Positions 11,089 through 21,975 of a stretch of 64,000 bases of DNA are shown one piece after another. The stretch covers positions 16,244,001-16,308,000 of the forward strand of contig NC_065551.1 of the NCBI RefSeq assembly GCF_022605725.1, given 5' to 3'. The position numbers and the translations under genes were made by a program. The first letter of the stretch is position 1. Every line of letters starts with the position of its first letter. Source of the DNA: Anthonomus grandis grandis. Its lineage: Eukaryota; Arthropoda; Insecta; Coleoptera; Curculionidae. Under the pieces are notes generated by a model that saw nothing but the letters and a program-made list of their open reading frames with translations, made no database searches and was not told the origin of the DNA.

Positions 11089-12168
11089 TGTATCAAGTGT
11101 TCAAACTGATTCCCATTTACTTCTTGGAAGAAAGCAAGACGGTTTACAAACTCATGTAAACACTATCAATTATTTCGGGTGATATATGTCTAATTTGATA
11201 TCTAATTCTGTTTTTCAAATCTTCTACGTTGTTTGGCTTCTCAATATAAACTTTACTTTTCAGGTACCCCCATAGAAAATAGTCGCAGGGATTTAGGTCT
11301 GGTGACCTGGCCGGCCACTCTATTGGTCCTCTTCGTCCTATTCATCTTCCTGGGAACACTGTATCCAAGTAATTACGGACATCTCGTAAGAAATGTGGCA
11401 GTGCACCGTCTTGCTGAAACCACAAATTATCTGTCGCGACAGCAGGGTCTTGTTCGTCTGGGTATAGGGCAGCCAAAGCAGGGATAAGATCTTCTTAAGA
11501 AAATTCAAATAGCGTTGTCCTGTTAAGTTTTCTTCGAAAAAGTATGGCCCTATTACTTTATTTTCCACGATACCGGTCCAAAAATTAATAGATTTACGGT
11601 ACTGTGTATGAGCCTCAGTTGCCCAGTGTGGATTTGACACTGACCAGTACCGACAATTTTTCCGATTTACGACACCGTTTAAACAAAAAGTTGCTTCATC
11701 CGAAAACAAAACTCGTAACACAAACTGACGGTTATTATTGCAAATGTTCATCATTTGCTCGCAAAATTGGTTTTTTCGATTAGAATCGTCCTCATTTAAT
11801 TCGTGTATTAGTCTAATTTTATAAGGGTGGTATTCATTTGCTTTTAAGATGCGTCTTACTGACGTTCCGGCTATATTATTATCAACTGAAATTTGTGAAG
11901 TTGCATTGTTTGGATTTTCTTCGACAAAGAGCAGAACTTTTAATTTTATTTCTTCAGAAATGTTTGGATTAACTGATCTTGGCAAATCCCTAACATGACC
12001 TGAAGTTATGAATTTGTGTTCTATTCTACTAACTGTTGACTGAGAAATAGGATGGTTTGGGTATTTGTCATTAAACAGTTCAGTTATTTCTTTTTGCGTG
12101 CGCACTCGATCCCTGTACCCTAGCATCATCAAAATTTCAATTCGTTGGGTTTCCGTTAAATTAGACAT
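11089..12168 (-). pseudogene. Mariner-type transposase of element (a), broken near its end
   Basis: Starting at MSNLTETQRIEILMMLGYRD (12168), about 225 residues are open. They include an N-terminal helix-turn-helix (QKEITELFNDKYPNHPISQS), the first catalytic Asp in LFSDEATFCLNG, and GPYFFEENLTGQRYLNFL. A frameshift near 11490 moves the frame. The rest can be followed as WFQQDGALPHFLRD (second Asp) and RPKSLRLFSMG, a decayed form of the PDL..DFFLWG motif. It reaches 11089, where the piggyBac TTAA interrupts it. The open 276-codon frame ends out of register after the shift. It may have died fairly recently, since only the C-terminal third is damaged. Confidence 0.85.
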
Positions 12169-12397
12169 AATTTATTCTGATAAAAACTATTAATTTTCGA
12201 ACTGGCAGTGACATTCGAAAATGGAGATTCTTTACAAGTGCAACCATGGAAATAGAAACAATTGGCAGTGTTTATAACATTATTTTTATCCTCGATTTTA
12301 CCTTAATTTGTAAATAGACGTACTTATTTGTTTTCTTGTTATTTAAATATAAATATTTCGGAAACAGTTGAGTTTTGAGAAACTTGATTGGAATTTC

Positions 12398-12609
12398 GCC
12401 TATATTTCATAAATGCAATAAAAAATATAGTATTCTATTTAAAAAAATGACCGATGACGTCATATCTTTTTTTTTGTTCCACCCTGTACACAAAAATTTA
12501 TATGAAATAATGCGCAACTTAAAATAAAAATCGACGGGTCTGAGCGTTTTCGCAAAAAAACATGTCTCTAATTTTTATCGAATTTATGCGGAACTTTAGG
12601 CGGTCACTG
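12398..12609 (-). repeat. Right terminal inverted repeat of element (a)
   Basis: Mirror of 9326-9533, sharing TGACGTCAT, the ACCCTGTA motif and the CGACGGGTCTGAGCG block. It differs from the left arm at scattered positions only. Confidence 0.85.
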
Positions 12610-12619
12610 TTTATTATAT

Positions 12620-13693
12620 TAGCCTGACAAAAGTTATATATATATATGCTGTTCTGGGATTATATCACTTATCAGAAAATTAAATAGACCATCTTTTCGA
12701 AAACTTTAAAAAAGGTGCAAAGCTTACTAATTGGCCCATACTTTTTAACATTCGTTTTTCTGCGCATTTCTATATGTTGAGGGGTAATAGTAAACACTTT
12801 CCAGATGTCTGGAAAGATCCCAGATGATAGAGACTGGTTAAAACAAAGACAAAATCTACTTAAAGTAGTGTAAAAAATTTTTTTTTCAAAAATAGCTGGT
12901 ATTTCATCTGGGCCTGCACTCTTTTTTTCATCTAAATTTTTCAAAGCTTTCTGCACCTCAGTTTCTATATAAGTAATTTTTAAAAGCGACTTACTCTCAT
13001 TCCAGCAATGTATTTTATTATATTTCTTATTGGCTAATTGCTTAGCGATACATCTTAAAAAAAAACTGAAAATAACTTGCAATTTTTATTTTTTTTCTCA
13101 AGTTTCATTTCTTTTGAAGTGTAATATGTGGTAGCTATATCAACCATTAAAAAATCAAATTATTGCTGGCGGCGCTCTCTATTATATAATTTTAAAAAAG
13201 GTTAATTTTAATATTTGCGATATAAAAAAAATCATTATCCAAATTTGATTAAAAGCGAAGAATAAATGCTAAATTTATAGCCAAAATTCAAAAAAGTTAC
13301 ATTAAGTTTATTATTGTGTCTTGATCTATCACTGTTTCTTAGTTGTCTTTGACTTTCGGACTAGGAAAATTTAACTTAACCACATTCTTTTTTTAAAAGC
13401 AATCTGCTGTTAAATTATGTACCATTATTGATAACAATCCGTATATATTATTAAATTGCATAGTGGGAAAAAATTTCCAATAGTTCACAATATTTCGGTG
13501 GTACATTCAAAGGTTGAAAATGTGTTTTACTTGCAAGATAATCCACTGTTGAATAGTTAAAGCCTCACAAATTAGCACCGGATTGTTCTTCATCTTATCC
13601 AGATTCTAACAATATTTTTTATAAGAAGCAGGTTTATTTAGCATTTTGATTGTGGGAAGATAAATGCAGCATAAATAAATTTTAAAATGTCTG
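12620..13693 (-). pseudogene. LINE-beta ORF2, endonuclease C-terminal part and RT N-terminus, broken
   Basis: The clearest block is minus-strand 13082-12672: EVQKALKNLDEKKSAGPDEI, followed by FNQSLSSGIFPDIWK and SKLCTFFKVFEKMVY, the fingers region of a LINE reverse transcriptase. Downstream, SDIIPEQH leads into the gap where element (a) is inserted; the palm continues at 9323. From 13100 to 13693 the translation is badly decayed, though endonuclease-like words can still be made out. Confidence 0.65.
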
Positions 13694-13701
13694 ACAGTCA
13701 G

Positions 13702-14620
13702 CAGTGGCAAAGCGTACGAGTAGACAAGGTAGACACTGTCTACCCAAAATTATCCAGTTATTTGTCATTAATTTATCACGTAATTATTTCAAGTAACTGC
13801 TGAATTAAAATTACAAAAAAATTAAAACAGGACGTAGTCGCTCTCCTTACTATTATGATATAGTATCTAAACATGATTAATCCAAAGGCGCCGCCCCCCC
13901 TGCCACACTGATGAAAGTAAAAATGCAGGGCTGACACTCAATTAATGTATACGAGCCCCTCCAGGAAGACACATTGATATTTGTCTTCCGAAATTCGGAG
14001 CATCTAATCGAACCAAAAACGCATCAACCAGGCGACAGAGGTCCGGCCGCATCAGAATTCACCCTATTACGTCTGCGAAATTTACTCGCGGGAAAGACAT
14101 TCGAGCTTTTGTCTATCGAAGTCGACCAGCTATTTTATTATGCTATTTAAGGTTATTGTTTACGGACACGCTTGATCTAGTCGGCTACAATAGATCTTCA
14201 GTTTTGTTTTGTTGTGATGAATCTGAAATGAAAAATTTTGATGAAAATGAATTTTGATGAATTGCATTTGGCATTTGGTGCGGGCGCGTACTATTGTAAT
14301 TTAATAATTAGTAGTATTTCTATTTTTGGGTGTATAGAAATTAAGAAAAGTGTTTTTAGTGGTTATTTATGAACGACTGTTCGATATTAGCAATTGTATT
14401 TTAGTTGTGTATTTTGTAAATAAGTAGTATTTATTTTTATGCTATATATTATTATTTTTTTCTTTTTTATATCACTGCATAATTTTTCTCTCTGAGTTAA
14501 TATCTCATGCGCTTTTATTCCCTATTTCATTAAAGTGAATAATATTGAATACAAATTTTTTTCTAATTAACGATTTTTATTGTTTGTCTACCCGAAAAAA
14601 AAGTTCACGCTTCGCCACTG
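13702..14620. mobile_element. Non-autonomous hAT-type element with perfect 8-bp duplication
   Basis: The termini are CAGTGGCAAAGCGT (left) and, inward from the right, CAGTGGCGAAGCGTGAAC; a GTAGACA motif sits inside both ends. The 919-bp body is flanked on both sides by ACAGTCAG (13694-13701 and 14621-14628), an exact 8-bp target duplication as made by hAT transposases. No transposase segment is readable inside, and the interior is AT-rich with a GC-rich patch at 13880-14090. It interrupts the endonuclease of LINE-beta. Confidence 0.9.
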
Positions 14621-14628
14621 ACAGTCAG

Positions 14629-14925
14629 AAGGACCCAAAGATCTCTAGCATCACTATGGGTTATAATTATATTTGTTTTTTACTGCTACCAAGATCCTAC
14701 CAGCGTCATCCTTCTTTGAACAAATCGAGATCCTATGACGTCGAAAGATGGAGTATTTTGAATATCAATAGTCTCATGGTCTAATATAGTATCCTTTGAC
14801 CATGATTACATCATAAGAACTATCAAATATCAAAGGATAGTTTAAGGTCCTTTAGTTTAGTACGACGGCCTTGAATATTTTGCACATTGACTACTTTGAA
14901 GGTAGCCATTTTTAGTTAGGAGAGT
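14629..14925 (-). pseudogene. LINE-beta endonuclease N-terminus, broken
   Basis: Minus-strand reading gives VNVQNIQGRRTKLKDLKLSF, the usual opening of an APE-type endonuclease domain, then YDVIMV and SKKDDAGRILVAVKNKYNY. These are the beginnings of the same ORF2 whose later parts lie at 12.6-13.7 and 8.4-9.3 kb. The hAT-type element separates this block from the next. Confidence 0.6.
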
Positions 14926-15118
14926 CATGCAATTTCACATATTAAAGTTATGTAAGTTGGATTAATCACAGGTCTTTAAGGCTGTCTTCACGTAAACTCT
15001 TTATAGCCTCGGAGGAGGATGATTATTTCATGTAAGCTGAGATATTGTATGTATATGCAACTTTTTTCCACATTTGCCTTCTTGCACGGGCATACAGGGT
15101 GTCCAAAATAAGGATCCA

Positions 15119-15540
15119 TAAGTAAAGTAAAGTAAAGTAAAGTTTATTCAGGCTTATGAAACAAAAATTTCTTACAATCGTCACAAGTAGATAAATACAT
15201 ATTAAAAAATTATTTCACTTACAAATTATTAAAGTTTTACATTGTAAATTAAAACCCTTATCTAAAATATTTAAAAAATAACACCCAAGATACAATTTTA
15301 CAAATACTAAATAAAATAATCACAATTTACAAACAGTTAAAATTTTGGAGACCCCAATATCAACTTCAACTTCCTAAAACCTATTTTTGTTTCATTTTCA
15401 CCAATTTTCACAGTTGAGCTTGTAGATACTCATCAAAGCTATAGAAGGCTCTATCAGCAAGTAATATTTTTACTGAGGCAGCAAAAAGTTTTTCATTTAG
15501 AGCTTTAATATTATTAGGAAGTTTATTAAAAATGGGGATC
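15119..15540 (-). mobile_element. LINE 3' end inserted in the left arm of element (b)
   Basis: In minus orientation the last codons of a LINE ORF2 can be read (FNKLPNNIKALNEKLFAASV ... SFDEYLQAQL, stop near 15413). A roughly 270-bp 3' UTR follows, with a tail of repeated CTTTA units (15119-15144). The 5' boundary falls at ATGGGGATCTC, a sequence also present at the matching point of the intact right arm, so the junction lies in shared microhomology. The copy is heavily 5'-truncated, as is usual for target-primed insertion. Confidence 0.75.
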
Positions 15541-16030
15541 TCGAGACCTGTTGAAGTTACAGCCTAGGTTAAATTAGAAAAAAATTGCGTACTTTGAAGC
15601 GTATTTAAATGCCGTTGAGAAAATTCAAAAATTTTCGTGGCCGAGATATTGGGAAAAACGGAAATTTGCCAAGATCGATTTTATTTTTTTTTACTTTATT
15701 TTAAAGATATAAAAGAATTAACAACACCTTTTCATTGGCACTTTTTAAGAGCTACGCTATGGCGTTTTTAGATTTTGTATCTGACGTTTCGTTGTCGAGA
15801 AATCATCATCAACTTTATTTTTTCATATGGCCCGGAAAAAAAGTATAGCCTGTATCTGATTTTATTTATTATTTCAAATTCAACGATCACATGTCACATT
15901 TTTTTATTAGATGTAAGAATAAATGCGATATTCCTATTTTTTTAACATATTTTTAAGTAGGCTTTACAAACAAAATAATGCTTTGACATTTTGACATATC
16001 TAAATACCTATCATAAGTCATTTATTTCAC
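15540..16030 (+). repeat. Left long inverted arm of element (b)
   Basis: It matches 20860-21365 inverted. Landmarks shared by both arms are TACTTTGAAGCGTATTTAAA, AATCGATTTT, GCCCGGAAAAAA and CAAAGCATTAT. Divergence is moderate, with small indels. Confidence 0.85.
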
Positions 16031-16082
16031 TAGTTTACTAGTTTTTAATAGTTAATCAACATTTCTTTAATTTAATTTAAAG

Positions 16083-16500
16083 TTCAAACAGATTCCCGAT
16101 AATTTCCAAACATAAATACGATCTTCTTACGGTAGAATTTAAAACAGCCTGCAACATGTCAGGTGTAATTCTATTGAATGCGTTAGTTACACATTCTTGT
16201 AATTGCTGCTCAGTCTCAAAAGAATGCCAGTATATTTGGTTTTTAAGAAACCCCCAAAGAAAGAAGACCAGAGGCCTTAAGTCTGGGAATCATGCTGGCC
16301 AAGGCACTGCACTAGAGGTTCCAATCAACTTTCTATCAGGAAATTTCTACGCAAGATACTCGCGAACCTGCCTTGAATTATGTGCATCCATTATTAAAAA
16401 CATTTCTTGTATTCGGCTGTACGTCAGATTTGACACATAATGGATTGTGTCAAGCCTCATAATAAATTGTTTGCTGGTGGCTGGTATCTGGTTTTACCTG
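16083..16500 (-). pseudogene. Mariner transposase C-terminal remnant of element (b)
   Basis: Minus-strand translation gives NSRQVREYLA, KFPDRKLIGTSSAVPWPA, FPDLRPLVFFLWGFLKNQIY and RITPDMLQAVLNS. This is the third catalytic Asp motif (PDL...FFLWG) and C-terminus of the same transposase family as elements (a) and (c). The N-terminal two thirds are absent, replaced or displaced by the hAT insertion. Confidence 0.8.
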
Positions 16501-19164
16501 AACCGAAAATTTGCTAATTTTGCAATTATATTTAATTGAATAATTCACGATTCGCTTATTACAATTTTTTGAAACTTTGCACAATGGTTTGCCAGATTGG
16601 TCTCTTCAAAAAGTTATCTTACATTTTTTATATAAAATGTACAGGGAGGCCAATAATTGACCCCCTTAAAATTTACATACACTCGGTATGTATTATTAAG
16701 TAAATGCCTAAATGTAAATGTTACAGCGTTACTCGTACGCCACCATTCGCCCCCGGGCTATAAGTAATCGAATGACCTCAGTTCGTCGCGCTGTTTCTCG
16801 TGCTCGAGTTATTTTGTACCATCCTATACAACATTATAATTGAAGCACCCTATATATGATAGAAACATGATCCATTGTACGTGGGCGCTACAGAGATAAA
16901 TCTCGGGATTACCTGACTATTTCTTTTTCTCGCGAATTATCATATTATATTTCACTTATTATGTTTTGCACCGTAGTTTATCAACTAGTATTTTACGTAT
17001 TATTTTTATACCATATTTTATCTTATAATATTTTAATGAATATGTTTTTTTGTCGTATTTTATCTATTTTTGATTTAGTATTTAAGACCCTAAAGTTAGA
17101 CCTTAAGCAGTAGAAAGAGTTAATGGTTGCCAGCCTTAACTTTTTAATAAATTTTTTAAAAAAGTTCTGTGAATTACTTTCACTTAACCTACTCAAGAAA
17201 CTAGGTTGCTTCCACGAACTAAAAGAGGCTGCTGGAAGCAATACGTTATTCTCGTGCGTCGACGCGTGCTTCGGAGAAAATCGTCTGGCTCTCCGAAGTT
17301 TCTGAGGAATTCGAGATGATTCGATGGTTGCTGGTATAATATAAGGAAGGATTGTTTGGCGCGGAGAACTTATTAATCAAGCAACGTACCGCAAAATGTA
17401 CTCACACCGCGCTCAGTATTTTATGTTCGCTTATCTTGTTGTTGTTCGTAGTGGTTGTAAAATCTTATATTTCGTGCATCAAGAGATACTATTTGTCATA
17501 AAATTGACCAAATTAAATTAGTGTTAAAGAAGAATGGAGCGTTGGCTTAAAGGTGTTGCAAAAAATGTGGTTCGCTTGGATGATGCGTCAAATTTAATTC
17601 AAGGTGATATGACGGCGTCAAGTTCTAGTTTTATGGTTTCAAGTTCAAGTAGTAAAACATCTAATGACGAAAGTATGACGAATCATACATTAATCTCGGA
17701 TTTGTTGATTCCAACGACTCACCTTTTTGTATGGTGTGCACCAAACTCATTCCTAATAGTCCGATGGTATCTGCTAAAATGCGCCGACATTTAGAAACTG
17801 TACATCCCGACTTCAAAAACAAAAGTAAAGAATTTTTTCTACGTAAAAAAGGACAATTATTAAGAAGCCTAAAAACTATGACGTGTGCGACTCAGACTGT
17901 GAATGAAAAGGCCACGGGGCATCGTATTTGGTTAGTTACCGCATTGCCCAAGCAGGAGAAGCGCACACTGTGGTAGACATAACAAAATTTATGCTCGACG
18001 AAAAATCTGTAAAGCATCTTTTTACAGTGCAGCTTTCGAACGATACAGTTACGCGCCGAATTGGGGATATCGCAGCAAATATAAAACAAGAACTGGTTTC
18101 ACGGCTTCAAAATAACAAATTCGTCTTGCAAATGGATGAGTCGACTGATGTTGTTGGACTGGCCATCTTGCTAGTAATTGTGCGATATCCATATAAACAT
18201 TCACTCGAAGAAGATTTGCTTATGTGCTCATCGCTGCCTACTAACACAACCGGAGAAGAAATTTTTAACACGATTAACATATTTTTTGAAGAAAACCAAC
18301 TCGATTGGAATTATTGCATTGATATTTGTACCGATGGAGCCAAGGCAATGACAGGTAGAACAGCAGGAGCAATATCACGAATAAAAATGAAAGCGCCAAA
18401 TTGTAGTTCCAGCCACTGCATCCTGCATAGACAATCAATCACTCGCGGTTAAGAAAATGCCACCAAATCTAAAATTGGTTCTTGATGAGTCAGTAAAAAT
18501 AATTAATTTTGTCAAGTCACGTCCACTTAAATCCCGATTGTTTTCAATATTATGTGAAGACTATGGTAGCGATCATAAAACACTATTACTCCATACTGAA
18601 GTGAGATGGTTGTCTCGGGGCAAAACTTTGAAAAGGGTTTTTGAACTAAGAACAGAATTAGAAGCTTTTCTTACAGATGTTTCTTTTATCTAAAAGACCG
18701 TTTGTTCGATAAAAGCTGGTTATTTAGACTAGCATTTTTAGCAGACATGTTTGGAAAACTTAACGAATTAAACCTGTCACTACAAGGAAAACAGACCACA
18801 GTTTTCAATGCTAACAACAAAATAACTGCCTTTAAAAGAAAATTAGATTTTTGGATTACTTGTTTTGTTAAAAGAGAAACCGAAAGCTTTTCATTGCTAA
18901 GTGAGTTCCTTAGTCACCATACACTTAGTGATACAGAAATATTTCAAAATTAAATATTTGTTGAATTGGTGCAATATCTCAATGATCTGCAAGGGACTTT
19001 TGAATCTTACTTTCCTGAAGAATAGAATACAAAACTGAAAATAAACTCATGGATTCAAAACCATTTTTCATCTAAATTGCAGAAGCCTGAAAATATGTCA
19101 AAGCAGATCTATGAATCATTTCTAAAAATGACATCGGATACAAGCATGGAATATACTCTGGTAT

Positions 19165-20392
19165 TTTGATAATAAATTGAAAATTCAGTGCATACAGACA
19201 TTTAAATAGAGATTATACATAGGAGATAGACTAAAGCATTTAAACATAAGAAGAAAAGGGATTAAGTACTCAAAGACGACAAAACTTGTTCATTGGAGAC
19301 ATGAAAAGCCCTACTATTATCCTCTTTTTTAATGAAGATCTTCGAATCCTTAATCCAGCAATATGTATAGTTTGATATTTTGCAAAACTCCCGAGCCCTT
19401 CTGTGCAGCTGCTTGAAGTATGGAGAGAGATGTTCGTTGACAAACAACCTAGTTTTCTGCTCAAATCCCAAGTCAGAAGCCTTCAAACCACGGTTTCGAC
19501 CTAACTTAACTGCACTTAAAAATTCGTTTCTCTTCGACACGGAGAAAAACTTTACTATGACGTTTTTAGGATAATTATTGCTGGTATCCGACCCCTTGTT
19601 AAAACGACCAACTCTATGAGAAGCGGCTATATCATCATCATGAATTATGGTTCCAACAATGGAGCCTATTTTTTTTACCATTGATACTATATTCTCATTC
19701 CTTTTTTCTGGGACGCCGCAGAGTTCAATATTATTTTTACGACTCTCTTGTTGTAGCACTTCGATTTCCGTTCTTAAGTGCAAAGACTCTTTACGAATTT
19801 CGGAAATTTCCTGCTGCATTTCATTTATCGTTTTAGATAATTTTTTTACGTTCTCCATTTGGCTGGTAAAGTCATCGATCTTTGCTCCAAAAAAAGTAAG
19901 CGATTCAGTAAATCCCGACTGAACGGATCTGAAGGCAGCCAAATCAGACATTACCGTATTAACCTTTTCAACAAGCTCCCGCAAAACTTTTGAGGTGTCC
20001 CCCGTAGAGCGGTCAGTTTTGGTAGTGCAGTCTTTACATCGCCAAACGATGCCGGAGTCTGGTTGTAAATCTCCGATAGCCGATGGTAATTTCACGCATT
20101 TAAGGTGATATTGTCGATCGCATTCACCTTGGCAGGAGATGCCTGGGTTTGTCCGACTGACGTTACCAGCACATATGGAACACTGGGCTGCAGGCATATT
20201 CGAAACAAACAAAAATAAGCTTCTGGTTAAACTGGGAAACTTTTACGGTTTTTTTTTCCACAATAAATAAAAAGGGGTATTTTACCGGTTATAATGTTTG
20301 AAGAAAAAGTGTTCAAAAACGCCAAATTAATACCCGAAAACTCACGAAAAGACGGAGCAAAATTAATACGTGTGTACTTGTTCACTCGTCGC
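19165..20392 (-). mobile_element. LINE 5' fragment (ORF1 only) inside the hAT transposase
   Basis: The boundaries come from where the hAT protein stops and resumes. The insert holds about 180 bp of 5' UTR, a complete ORF1 and about 95 bp beyond, then ends with no ORF2, no 3' UTR and no tail. LINE insertions normally lose the 5' end, so a 5'-retained, 3'-missing piece implies a later deletion or another insertion mechanism. Confidence 0.7.
19262..20212 (-). CDS. Intact LINE ORF1 protein (PHD finger, coiled coil, FP-like domain)
   Basis: A single open frame of 316 codons from ATG 20212 to a stop at 19262. Residues 10-62 form a PHD-type zinc finger (CSICAGN ... CQGECDRQYHLKC ... WRCKDC). Residues about 70-160 are a coiled coil (INEMQQEISEIRKE and heptads around it). 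Residues about 160-290 match the single-strand nucleic-acid-binding fold of arthropod LINE ORF1 proteins related to baculovirus FP-like sequences (NNIELCGVPEKRNEN, AASHRVGRFN, NVIVKFFSVSKRNEF). Such proteins coat element RNA. It is the only undamaged retrotransposon frame in the window and lies in a fragment without ORF2. It could still be expressed, but nothing here shows that. Confidence 0.85.
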   Translation of the reverse strand: MFVSNMPAAQCSICAGNVSRTNPGISCQGECDRQYHLKCVKLPSAIGDLQPDSGIVWRCKDCTTKTDRSTGDTSKVLRELVEKVNTVMSDLAAFRSVQSGFTESLTFFGAKIDDFTSQMENVKKLSKTINEMQQEISEIRKESLHLRTEIEVLQQESRKNNIELCGVPEKRNENIVSMVKKIGSIVGTIIHDDDIAASHRVGRFNKGSDTSNNYPKNVIVKFFSVSKRNEFLSAVKLGRNRGLKASDLGFEQKTRLFVNEHLSPYFKQLHRRAREFCKISNYTYCWIKDSKIFIKKEDNSRAFHVSNEQVLSSLST

Positions 20393-20859
20393 GAGAATGT
20401 GGGGTTCGTGATAAATATCCACAACTTGCCACAGAAGCTTTGAATGTTCTTCAGCCGTTCCCAACAACGTATTTGTGTGAAACGGAATTACAGCATATAC
20501 AGCTACAAAAACAAAATACAGATGGATGCTGAGCCAGAAATGAGAATTCAGCTTTCTTCTATCAAGCCTGACATTACCCAGTTGATGAGAAATAAAAAAC
20601 AATTACATGCCTCGCATTAAATGAACTTAGTGTTATCATTTGATTACTAACTTACTACTTACTGTATCTATCTTTTTTTGTATGATTATTAATAAACAAT
20701 TCACATATAACTGCTTTTGCTTTTAGTTTAGAGTTTAGGGTTCCATTAAAAAGTTAGTTTTTCAAAAGGGTTCCGTGACAAAAAAAATTTGAGTAACACT
20801 GCTCTAAATCAACTTAACAATTAATGTTTTATCCGACCACAAACATAAAATTAAGCCAT

Positions 20860-21365
20860 ATGTGATAGAGTAAGAGGTATTTACGTCAAAATATCAAAGC
20901 ATTATTTGTTTGCAAAACCTACTTAAAAATATGAATAAAAAAATAGAAAAATCGCATATATTCTTGCATATAATAAAAAAAATGTGTACATGTCACATAT
21001 TTTTTTTATTATACATCATTGAATATGTAATAAGAAATTGAATCAGATACAGGGTATACTTTTTTCCGGGCCATATAAAAAAATAAAGTTTTGGTTTCTT
21101 GAAAACGAAACGTCGGATACAAAATTTAAAAACGCCATCACGTAGCTATTAAAAAGTGCTGTGAGTTTTTTTATATCTTTTAAAATAAGGTCACAAAAAA
21201 ATAAAATCGATTTTGGCAATTTTTCGTTTTTCTCCAATATCTCGGCAGGCCATGAAAATTTTTGAATTTTCTCAACGTCATTTAAATACGCTTCAAAGTA
21301 CATAAGTTTTTTTCTAATTTAACCTAAGCTGTAACTTCAATAGGTACTGAGATCCCCATGCTTAG
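20860..21365 (-). repeat. Right long inverted arm of element (b)
   Basis: Uninterrupted counterpart of the left arm. It retains the original spacing GGATCCTAAGCATGGGGATC that is split on the left by the LINE fragment. Confidence 0.85.
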
Positions 21366-21394
21366 GATCCTTATCTTCGGCACCCTTTATTTCA

Positions 21395-21975
21395 AAAGCT
21401 TTTGATTTTCCATGGTCAAATCTTCGTTCAGATTAATAACTCCGCCCTCTGTAGCTTAGAGAGTTCTGCGGTAATCTTGTCAGTATTTTTGCGGTTTTAA
21501 ACAACAAGGTCTTTTCCCTTTTGGTGCTTACTTTAACCAAAACAGGAAAGTGCTCTTTTTTATTTAATGCATTTTACTGCTTTTTCTGTGGGGATGCTAA
21601 ATTTATACACGTAAAAACAGCCTTATCAGGCACATTTGTAGAGTATTGGAATTTTATACCAAAGTTAATTATTTTCTTTTCATTTTATTTAGCTTCCTAT
21701 TTTGTGCCTTATTTTTGCTTTAAAGTCCTTTTTACCTTGCTGCAGGTTTTCAACAAGTCTGTTTCAGCTGCCAGATCTTTTTTTTTGTTCTTCAAGGATT
21801 TAGGAGATACACTCTGTGGATTTTTTAATATCAGGTATCTCTTAATTAGTTTTATTGCTTTTACTGTAAGATCTAGATACCTCGTCCATTTTTCCTTCCT
21901 TCCAGGAAATTGATTTTCTTTCTCTCCCTCTCCCAATTAATTGAGAGTAATTTTTGTCTTCCTCCAGGTAATTGT
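21395..21975 (+). repeat. Second pyrimidine-rich tract
   Basis: T/C-rich DNA with several CAG-ending runs (for example near 21745, 21905 and 21968: TTCCTTCCAGGAAATTGA and CTTCCTCCAGGTAATTG) resembling units of the 6.5-8.1 kb tract, though less regular. Open frames on either strand here reflect composition only. Confidence 0.35.

Larger units (their letters stand above)
9326..12609. mobile_element. Long-TIR mariner-like element (a), interrupted by piggyBac
   Basis: The ends read CAGTGACTGCCTAAAGTTCC (left) and the mirror image at 12590-12609 (right). The inverted repeat runs on for about 210 bp with few mismatches and includes a second internal terminus-like motif (TACAGGGTGGAAC). Inside lie a minus-strand mariner transposase and a plus-strand piggyBac remnant. 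A TA precedes the left end; the right flank is TT, so one duplicated base has probably mutated. The insertion splits the RT of LINE-beta between its fingers and palm. Confidence 0.8.
17534..20620 (+). pseudogene. hAT transposase (BED finger, RNase H-like core), broken and interrupted
   Basis: The start at 17534 (MERWLKGVAKNVVRLDDASN) is followed, after a frameshift near 17715, by a BED zinc finger (CMVCTKLI ... MRRHLETVHPDF). The core shows LQMDESTDV (first catalytic Asp) and CTDGAKAMTGR (second), then SSSHCILHRQSI and LLHTEVRWLSRGK, typical of ZBED5-type hAT transposases. The frame breaks near 17940, 18450 and 18690. After SKQIYESFLKMTSDTSMEYT the gene is cut by the LINE fragment. It resumes near 20395 with VRDKYPQLATEALNVL, FPTTYLCET and RNKKQLHASH, and stops at 20620, so the dimerisation domain survives downstream. 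Confidence 0.85.
16724..20801 (+). mobile_element. hAT element (ZBED5-like transposase)
   Basis: The right end reads inward CAGTGTTACTCAAATT with the CACGGAACCC motif typical of this hAT group. The left end candidate at 16724 is CAGCGTTACTCG, sharing CAGYGTTACTC. The 8-bp flanks do not match, so the left boundary is provisional or the flank has changed. It lies inside element (b) and itself contains a LINE 5' fragment at 19.17-20.39 kb. Confidence 0.7.
15095..21387. mobile_element. Long-TIR mariner-like element (b), multiply interrupted
   Basis: The left end CAGGGTGTCCAAAATAAGG at 15095 is mirrored by the right end finishing CACCCTT at 21387. TA duplications sit at 15093-15094 and 21388-21389. 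The inverted arms (about 15540-16030 and 20860-21365) match over roughly 500 bp. The left arm is split by a LINE 3' fragment, and the interior by a hAT element. A minus-strand transposase remnant lies at 16.1-16.5 kb. The 6.3-kb span is therefore mostly later insertions. Confidence 0.75.

Noticed and set aside
11233..11487. 84-codon plus-strand frame
   Set aside because: Antisense of the minus-strand mariner transposase of element (a).
16156..16440. 94-codon plus-strand frame
   Set aside because: It is the antisense shadow of the mariner transposase C-terminus, which is readable on the minus strand.
21521..21936. Overlapping open frames on both strands, one with a hydrophobic, membrane-like look
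   Set aside because: The hydrophobicity comes from T-rich codons in a pyrimidine tract; both strands are open at once and neither has motifs.
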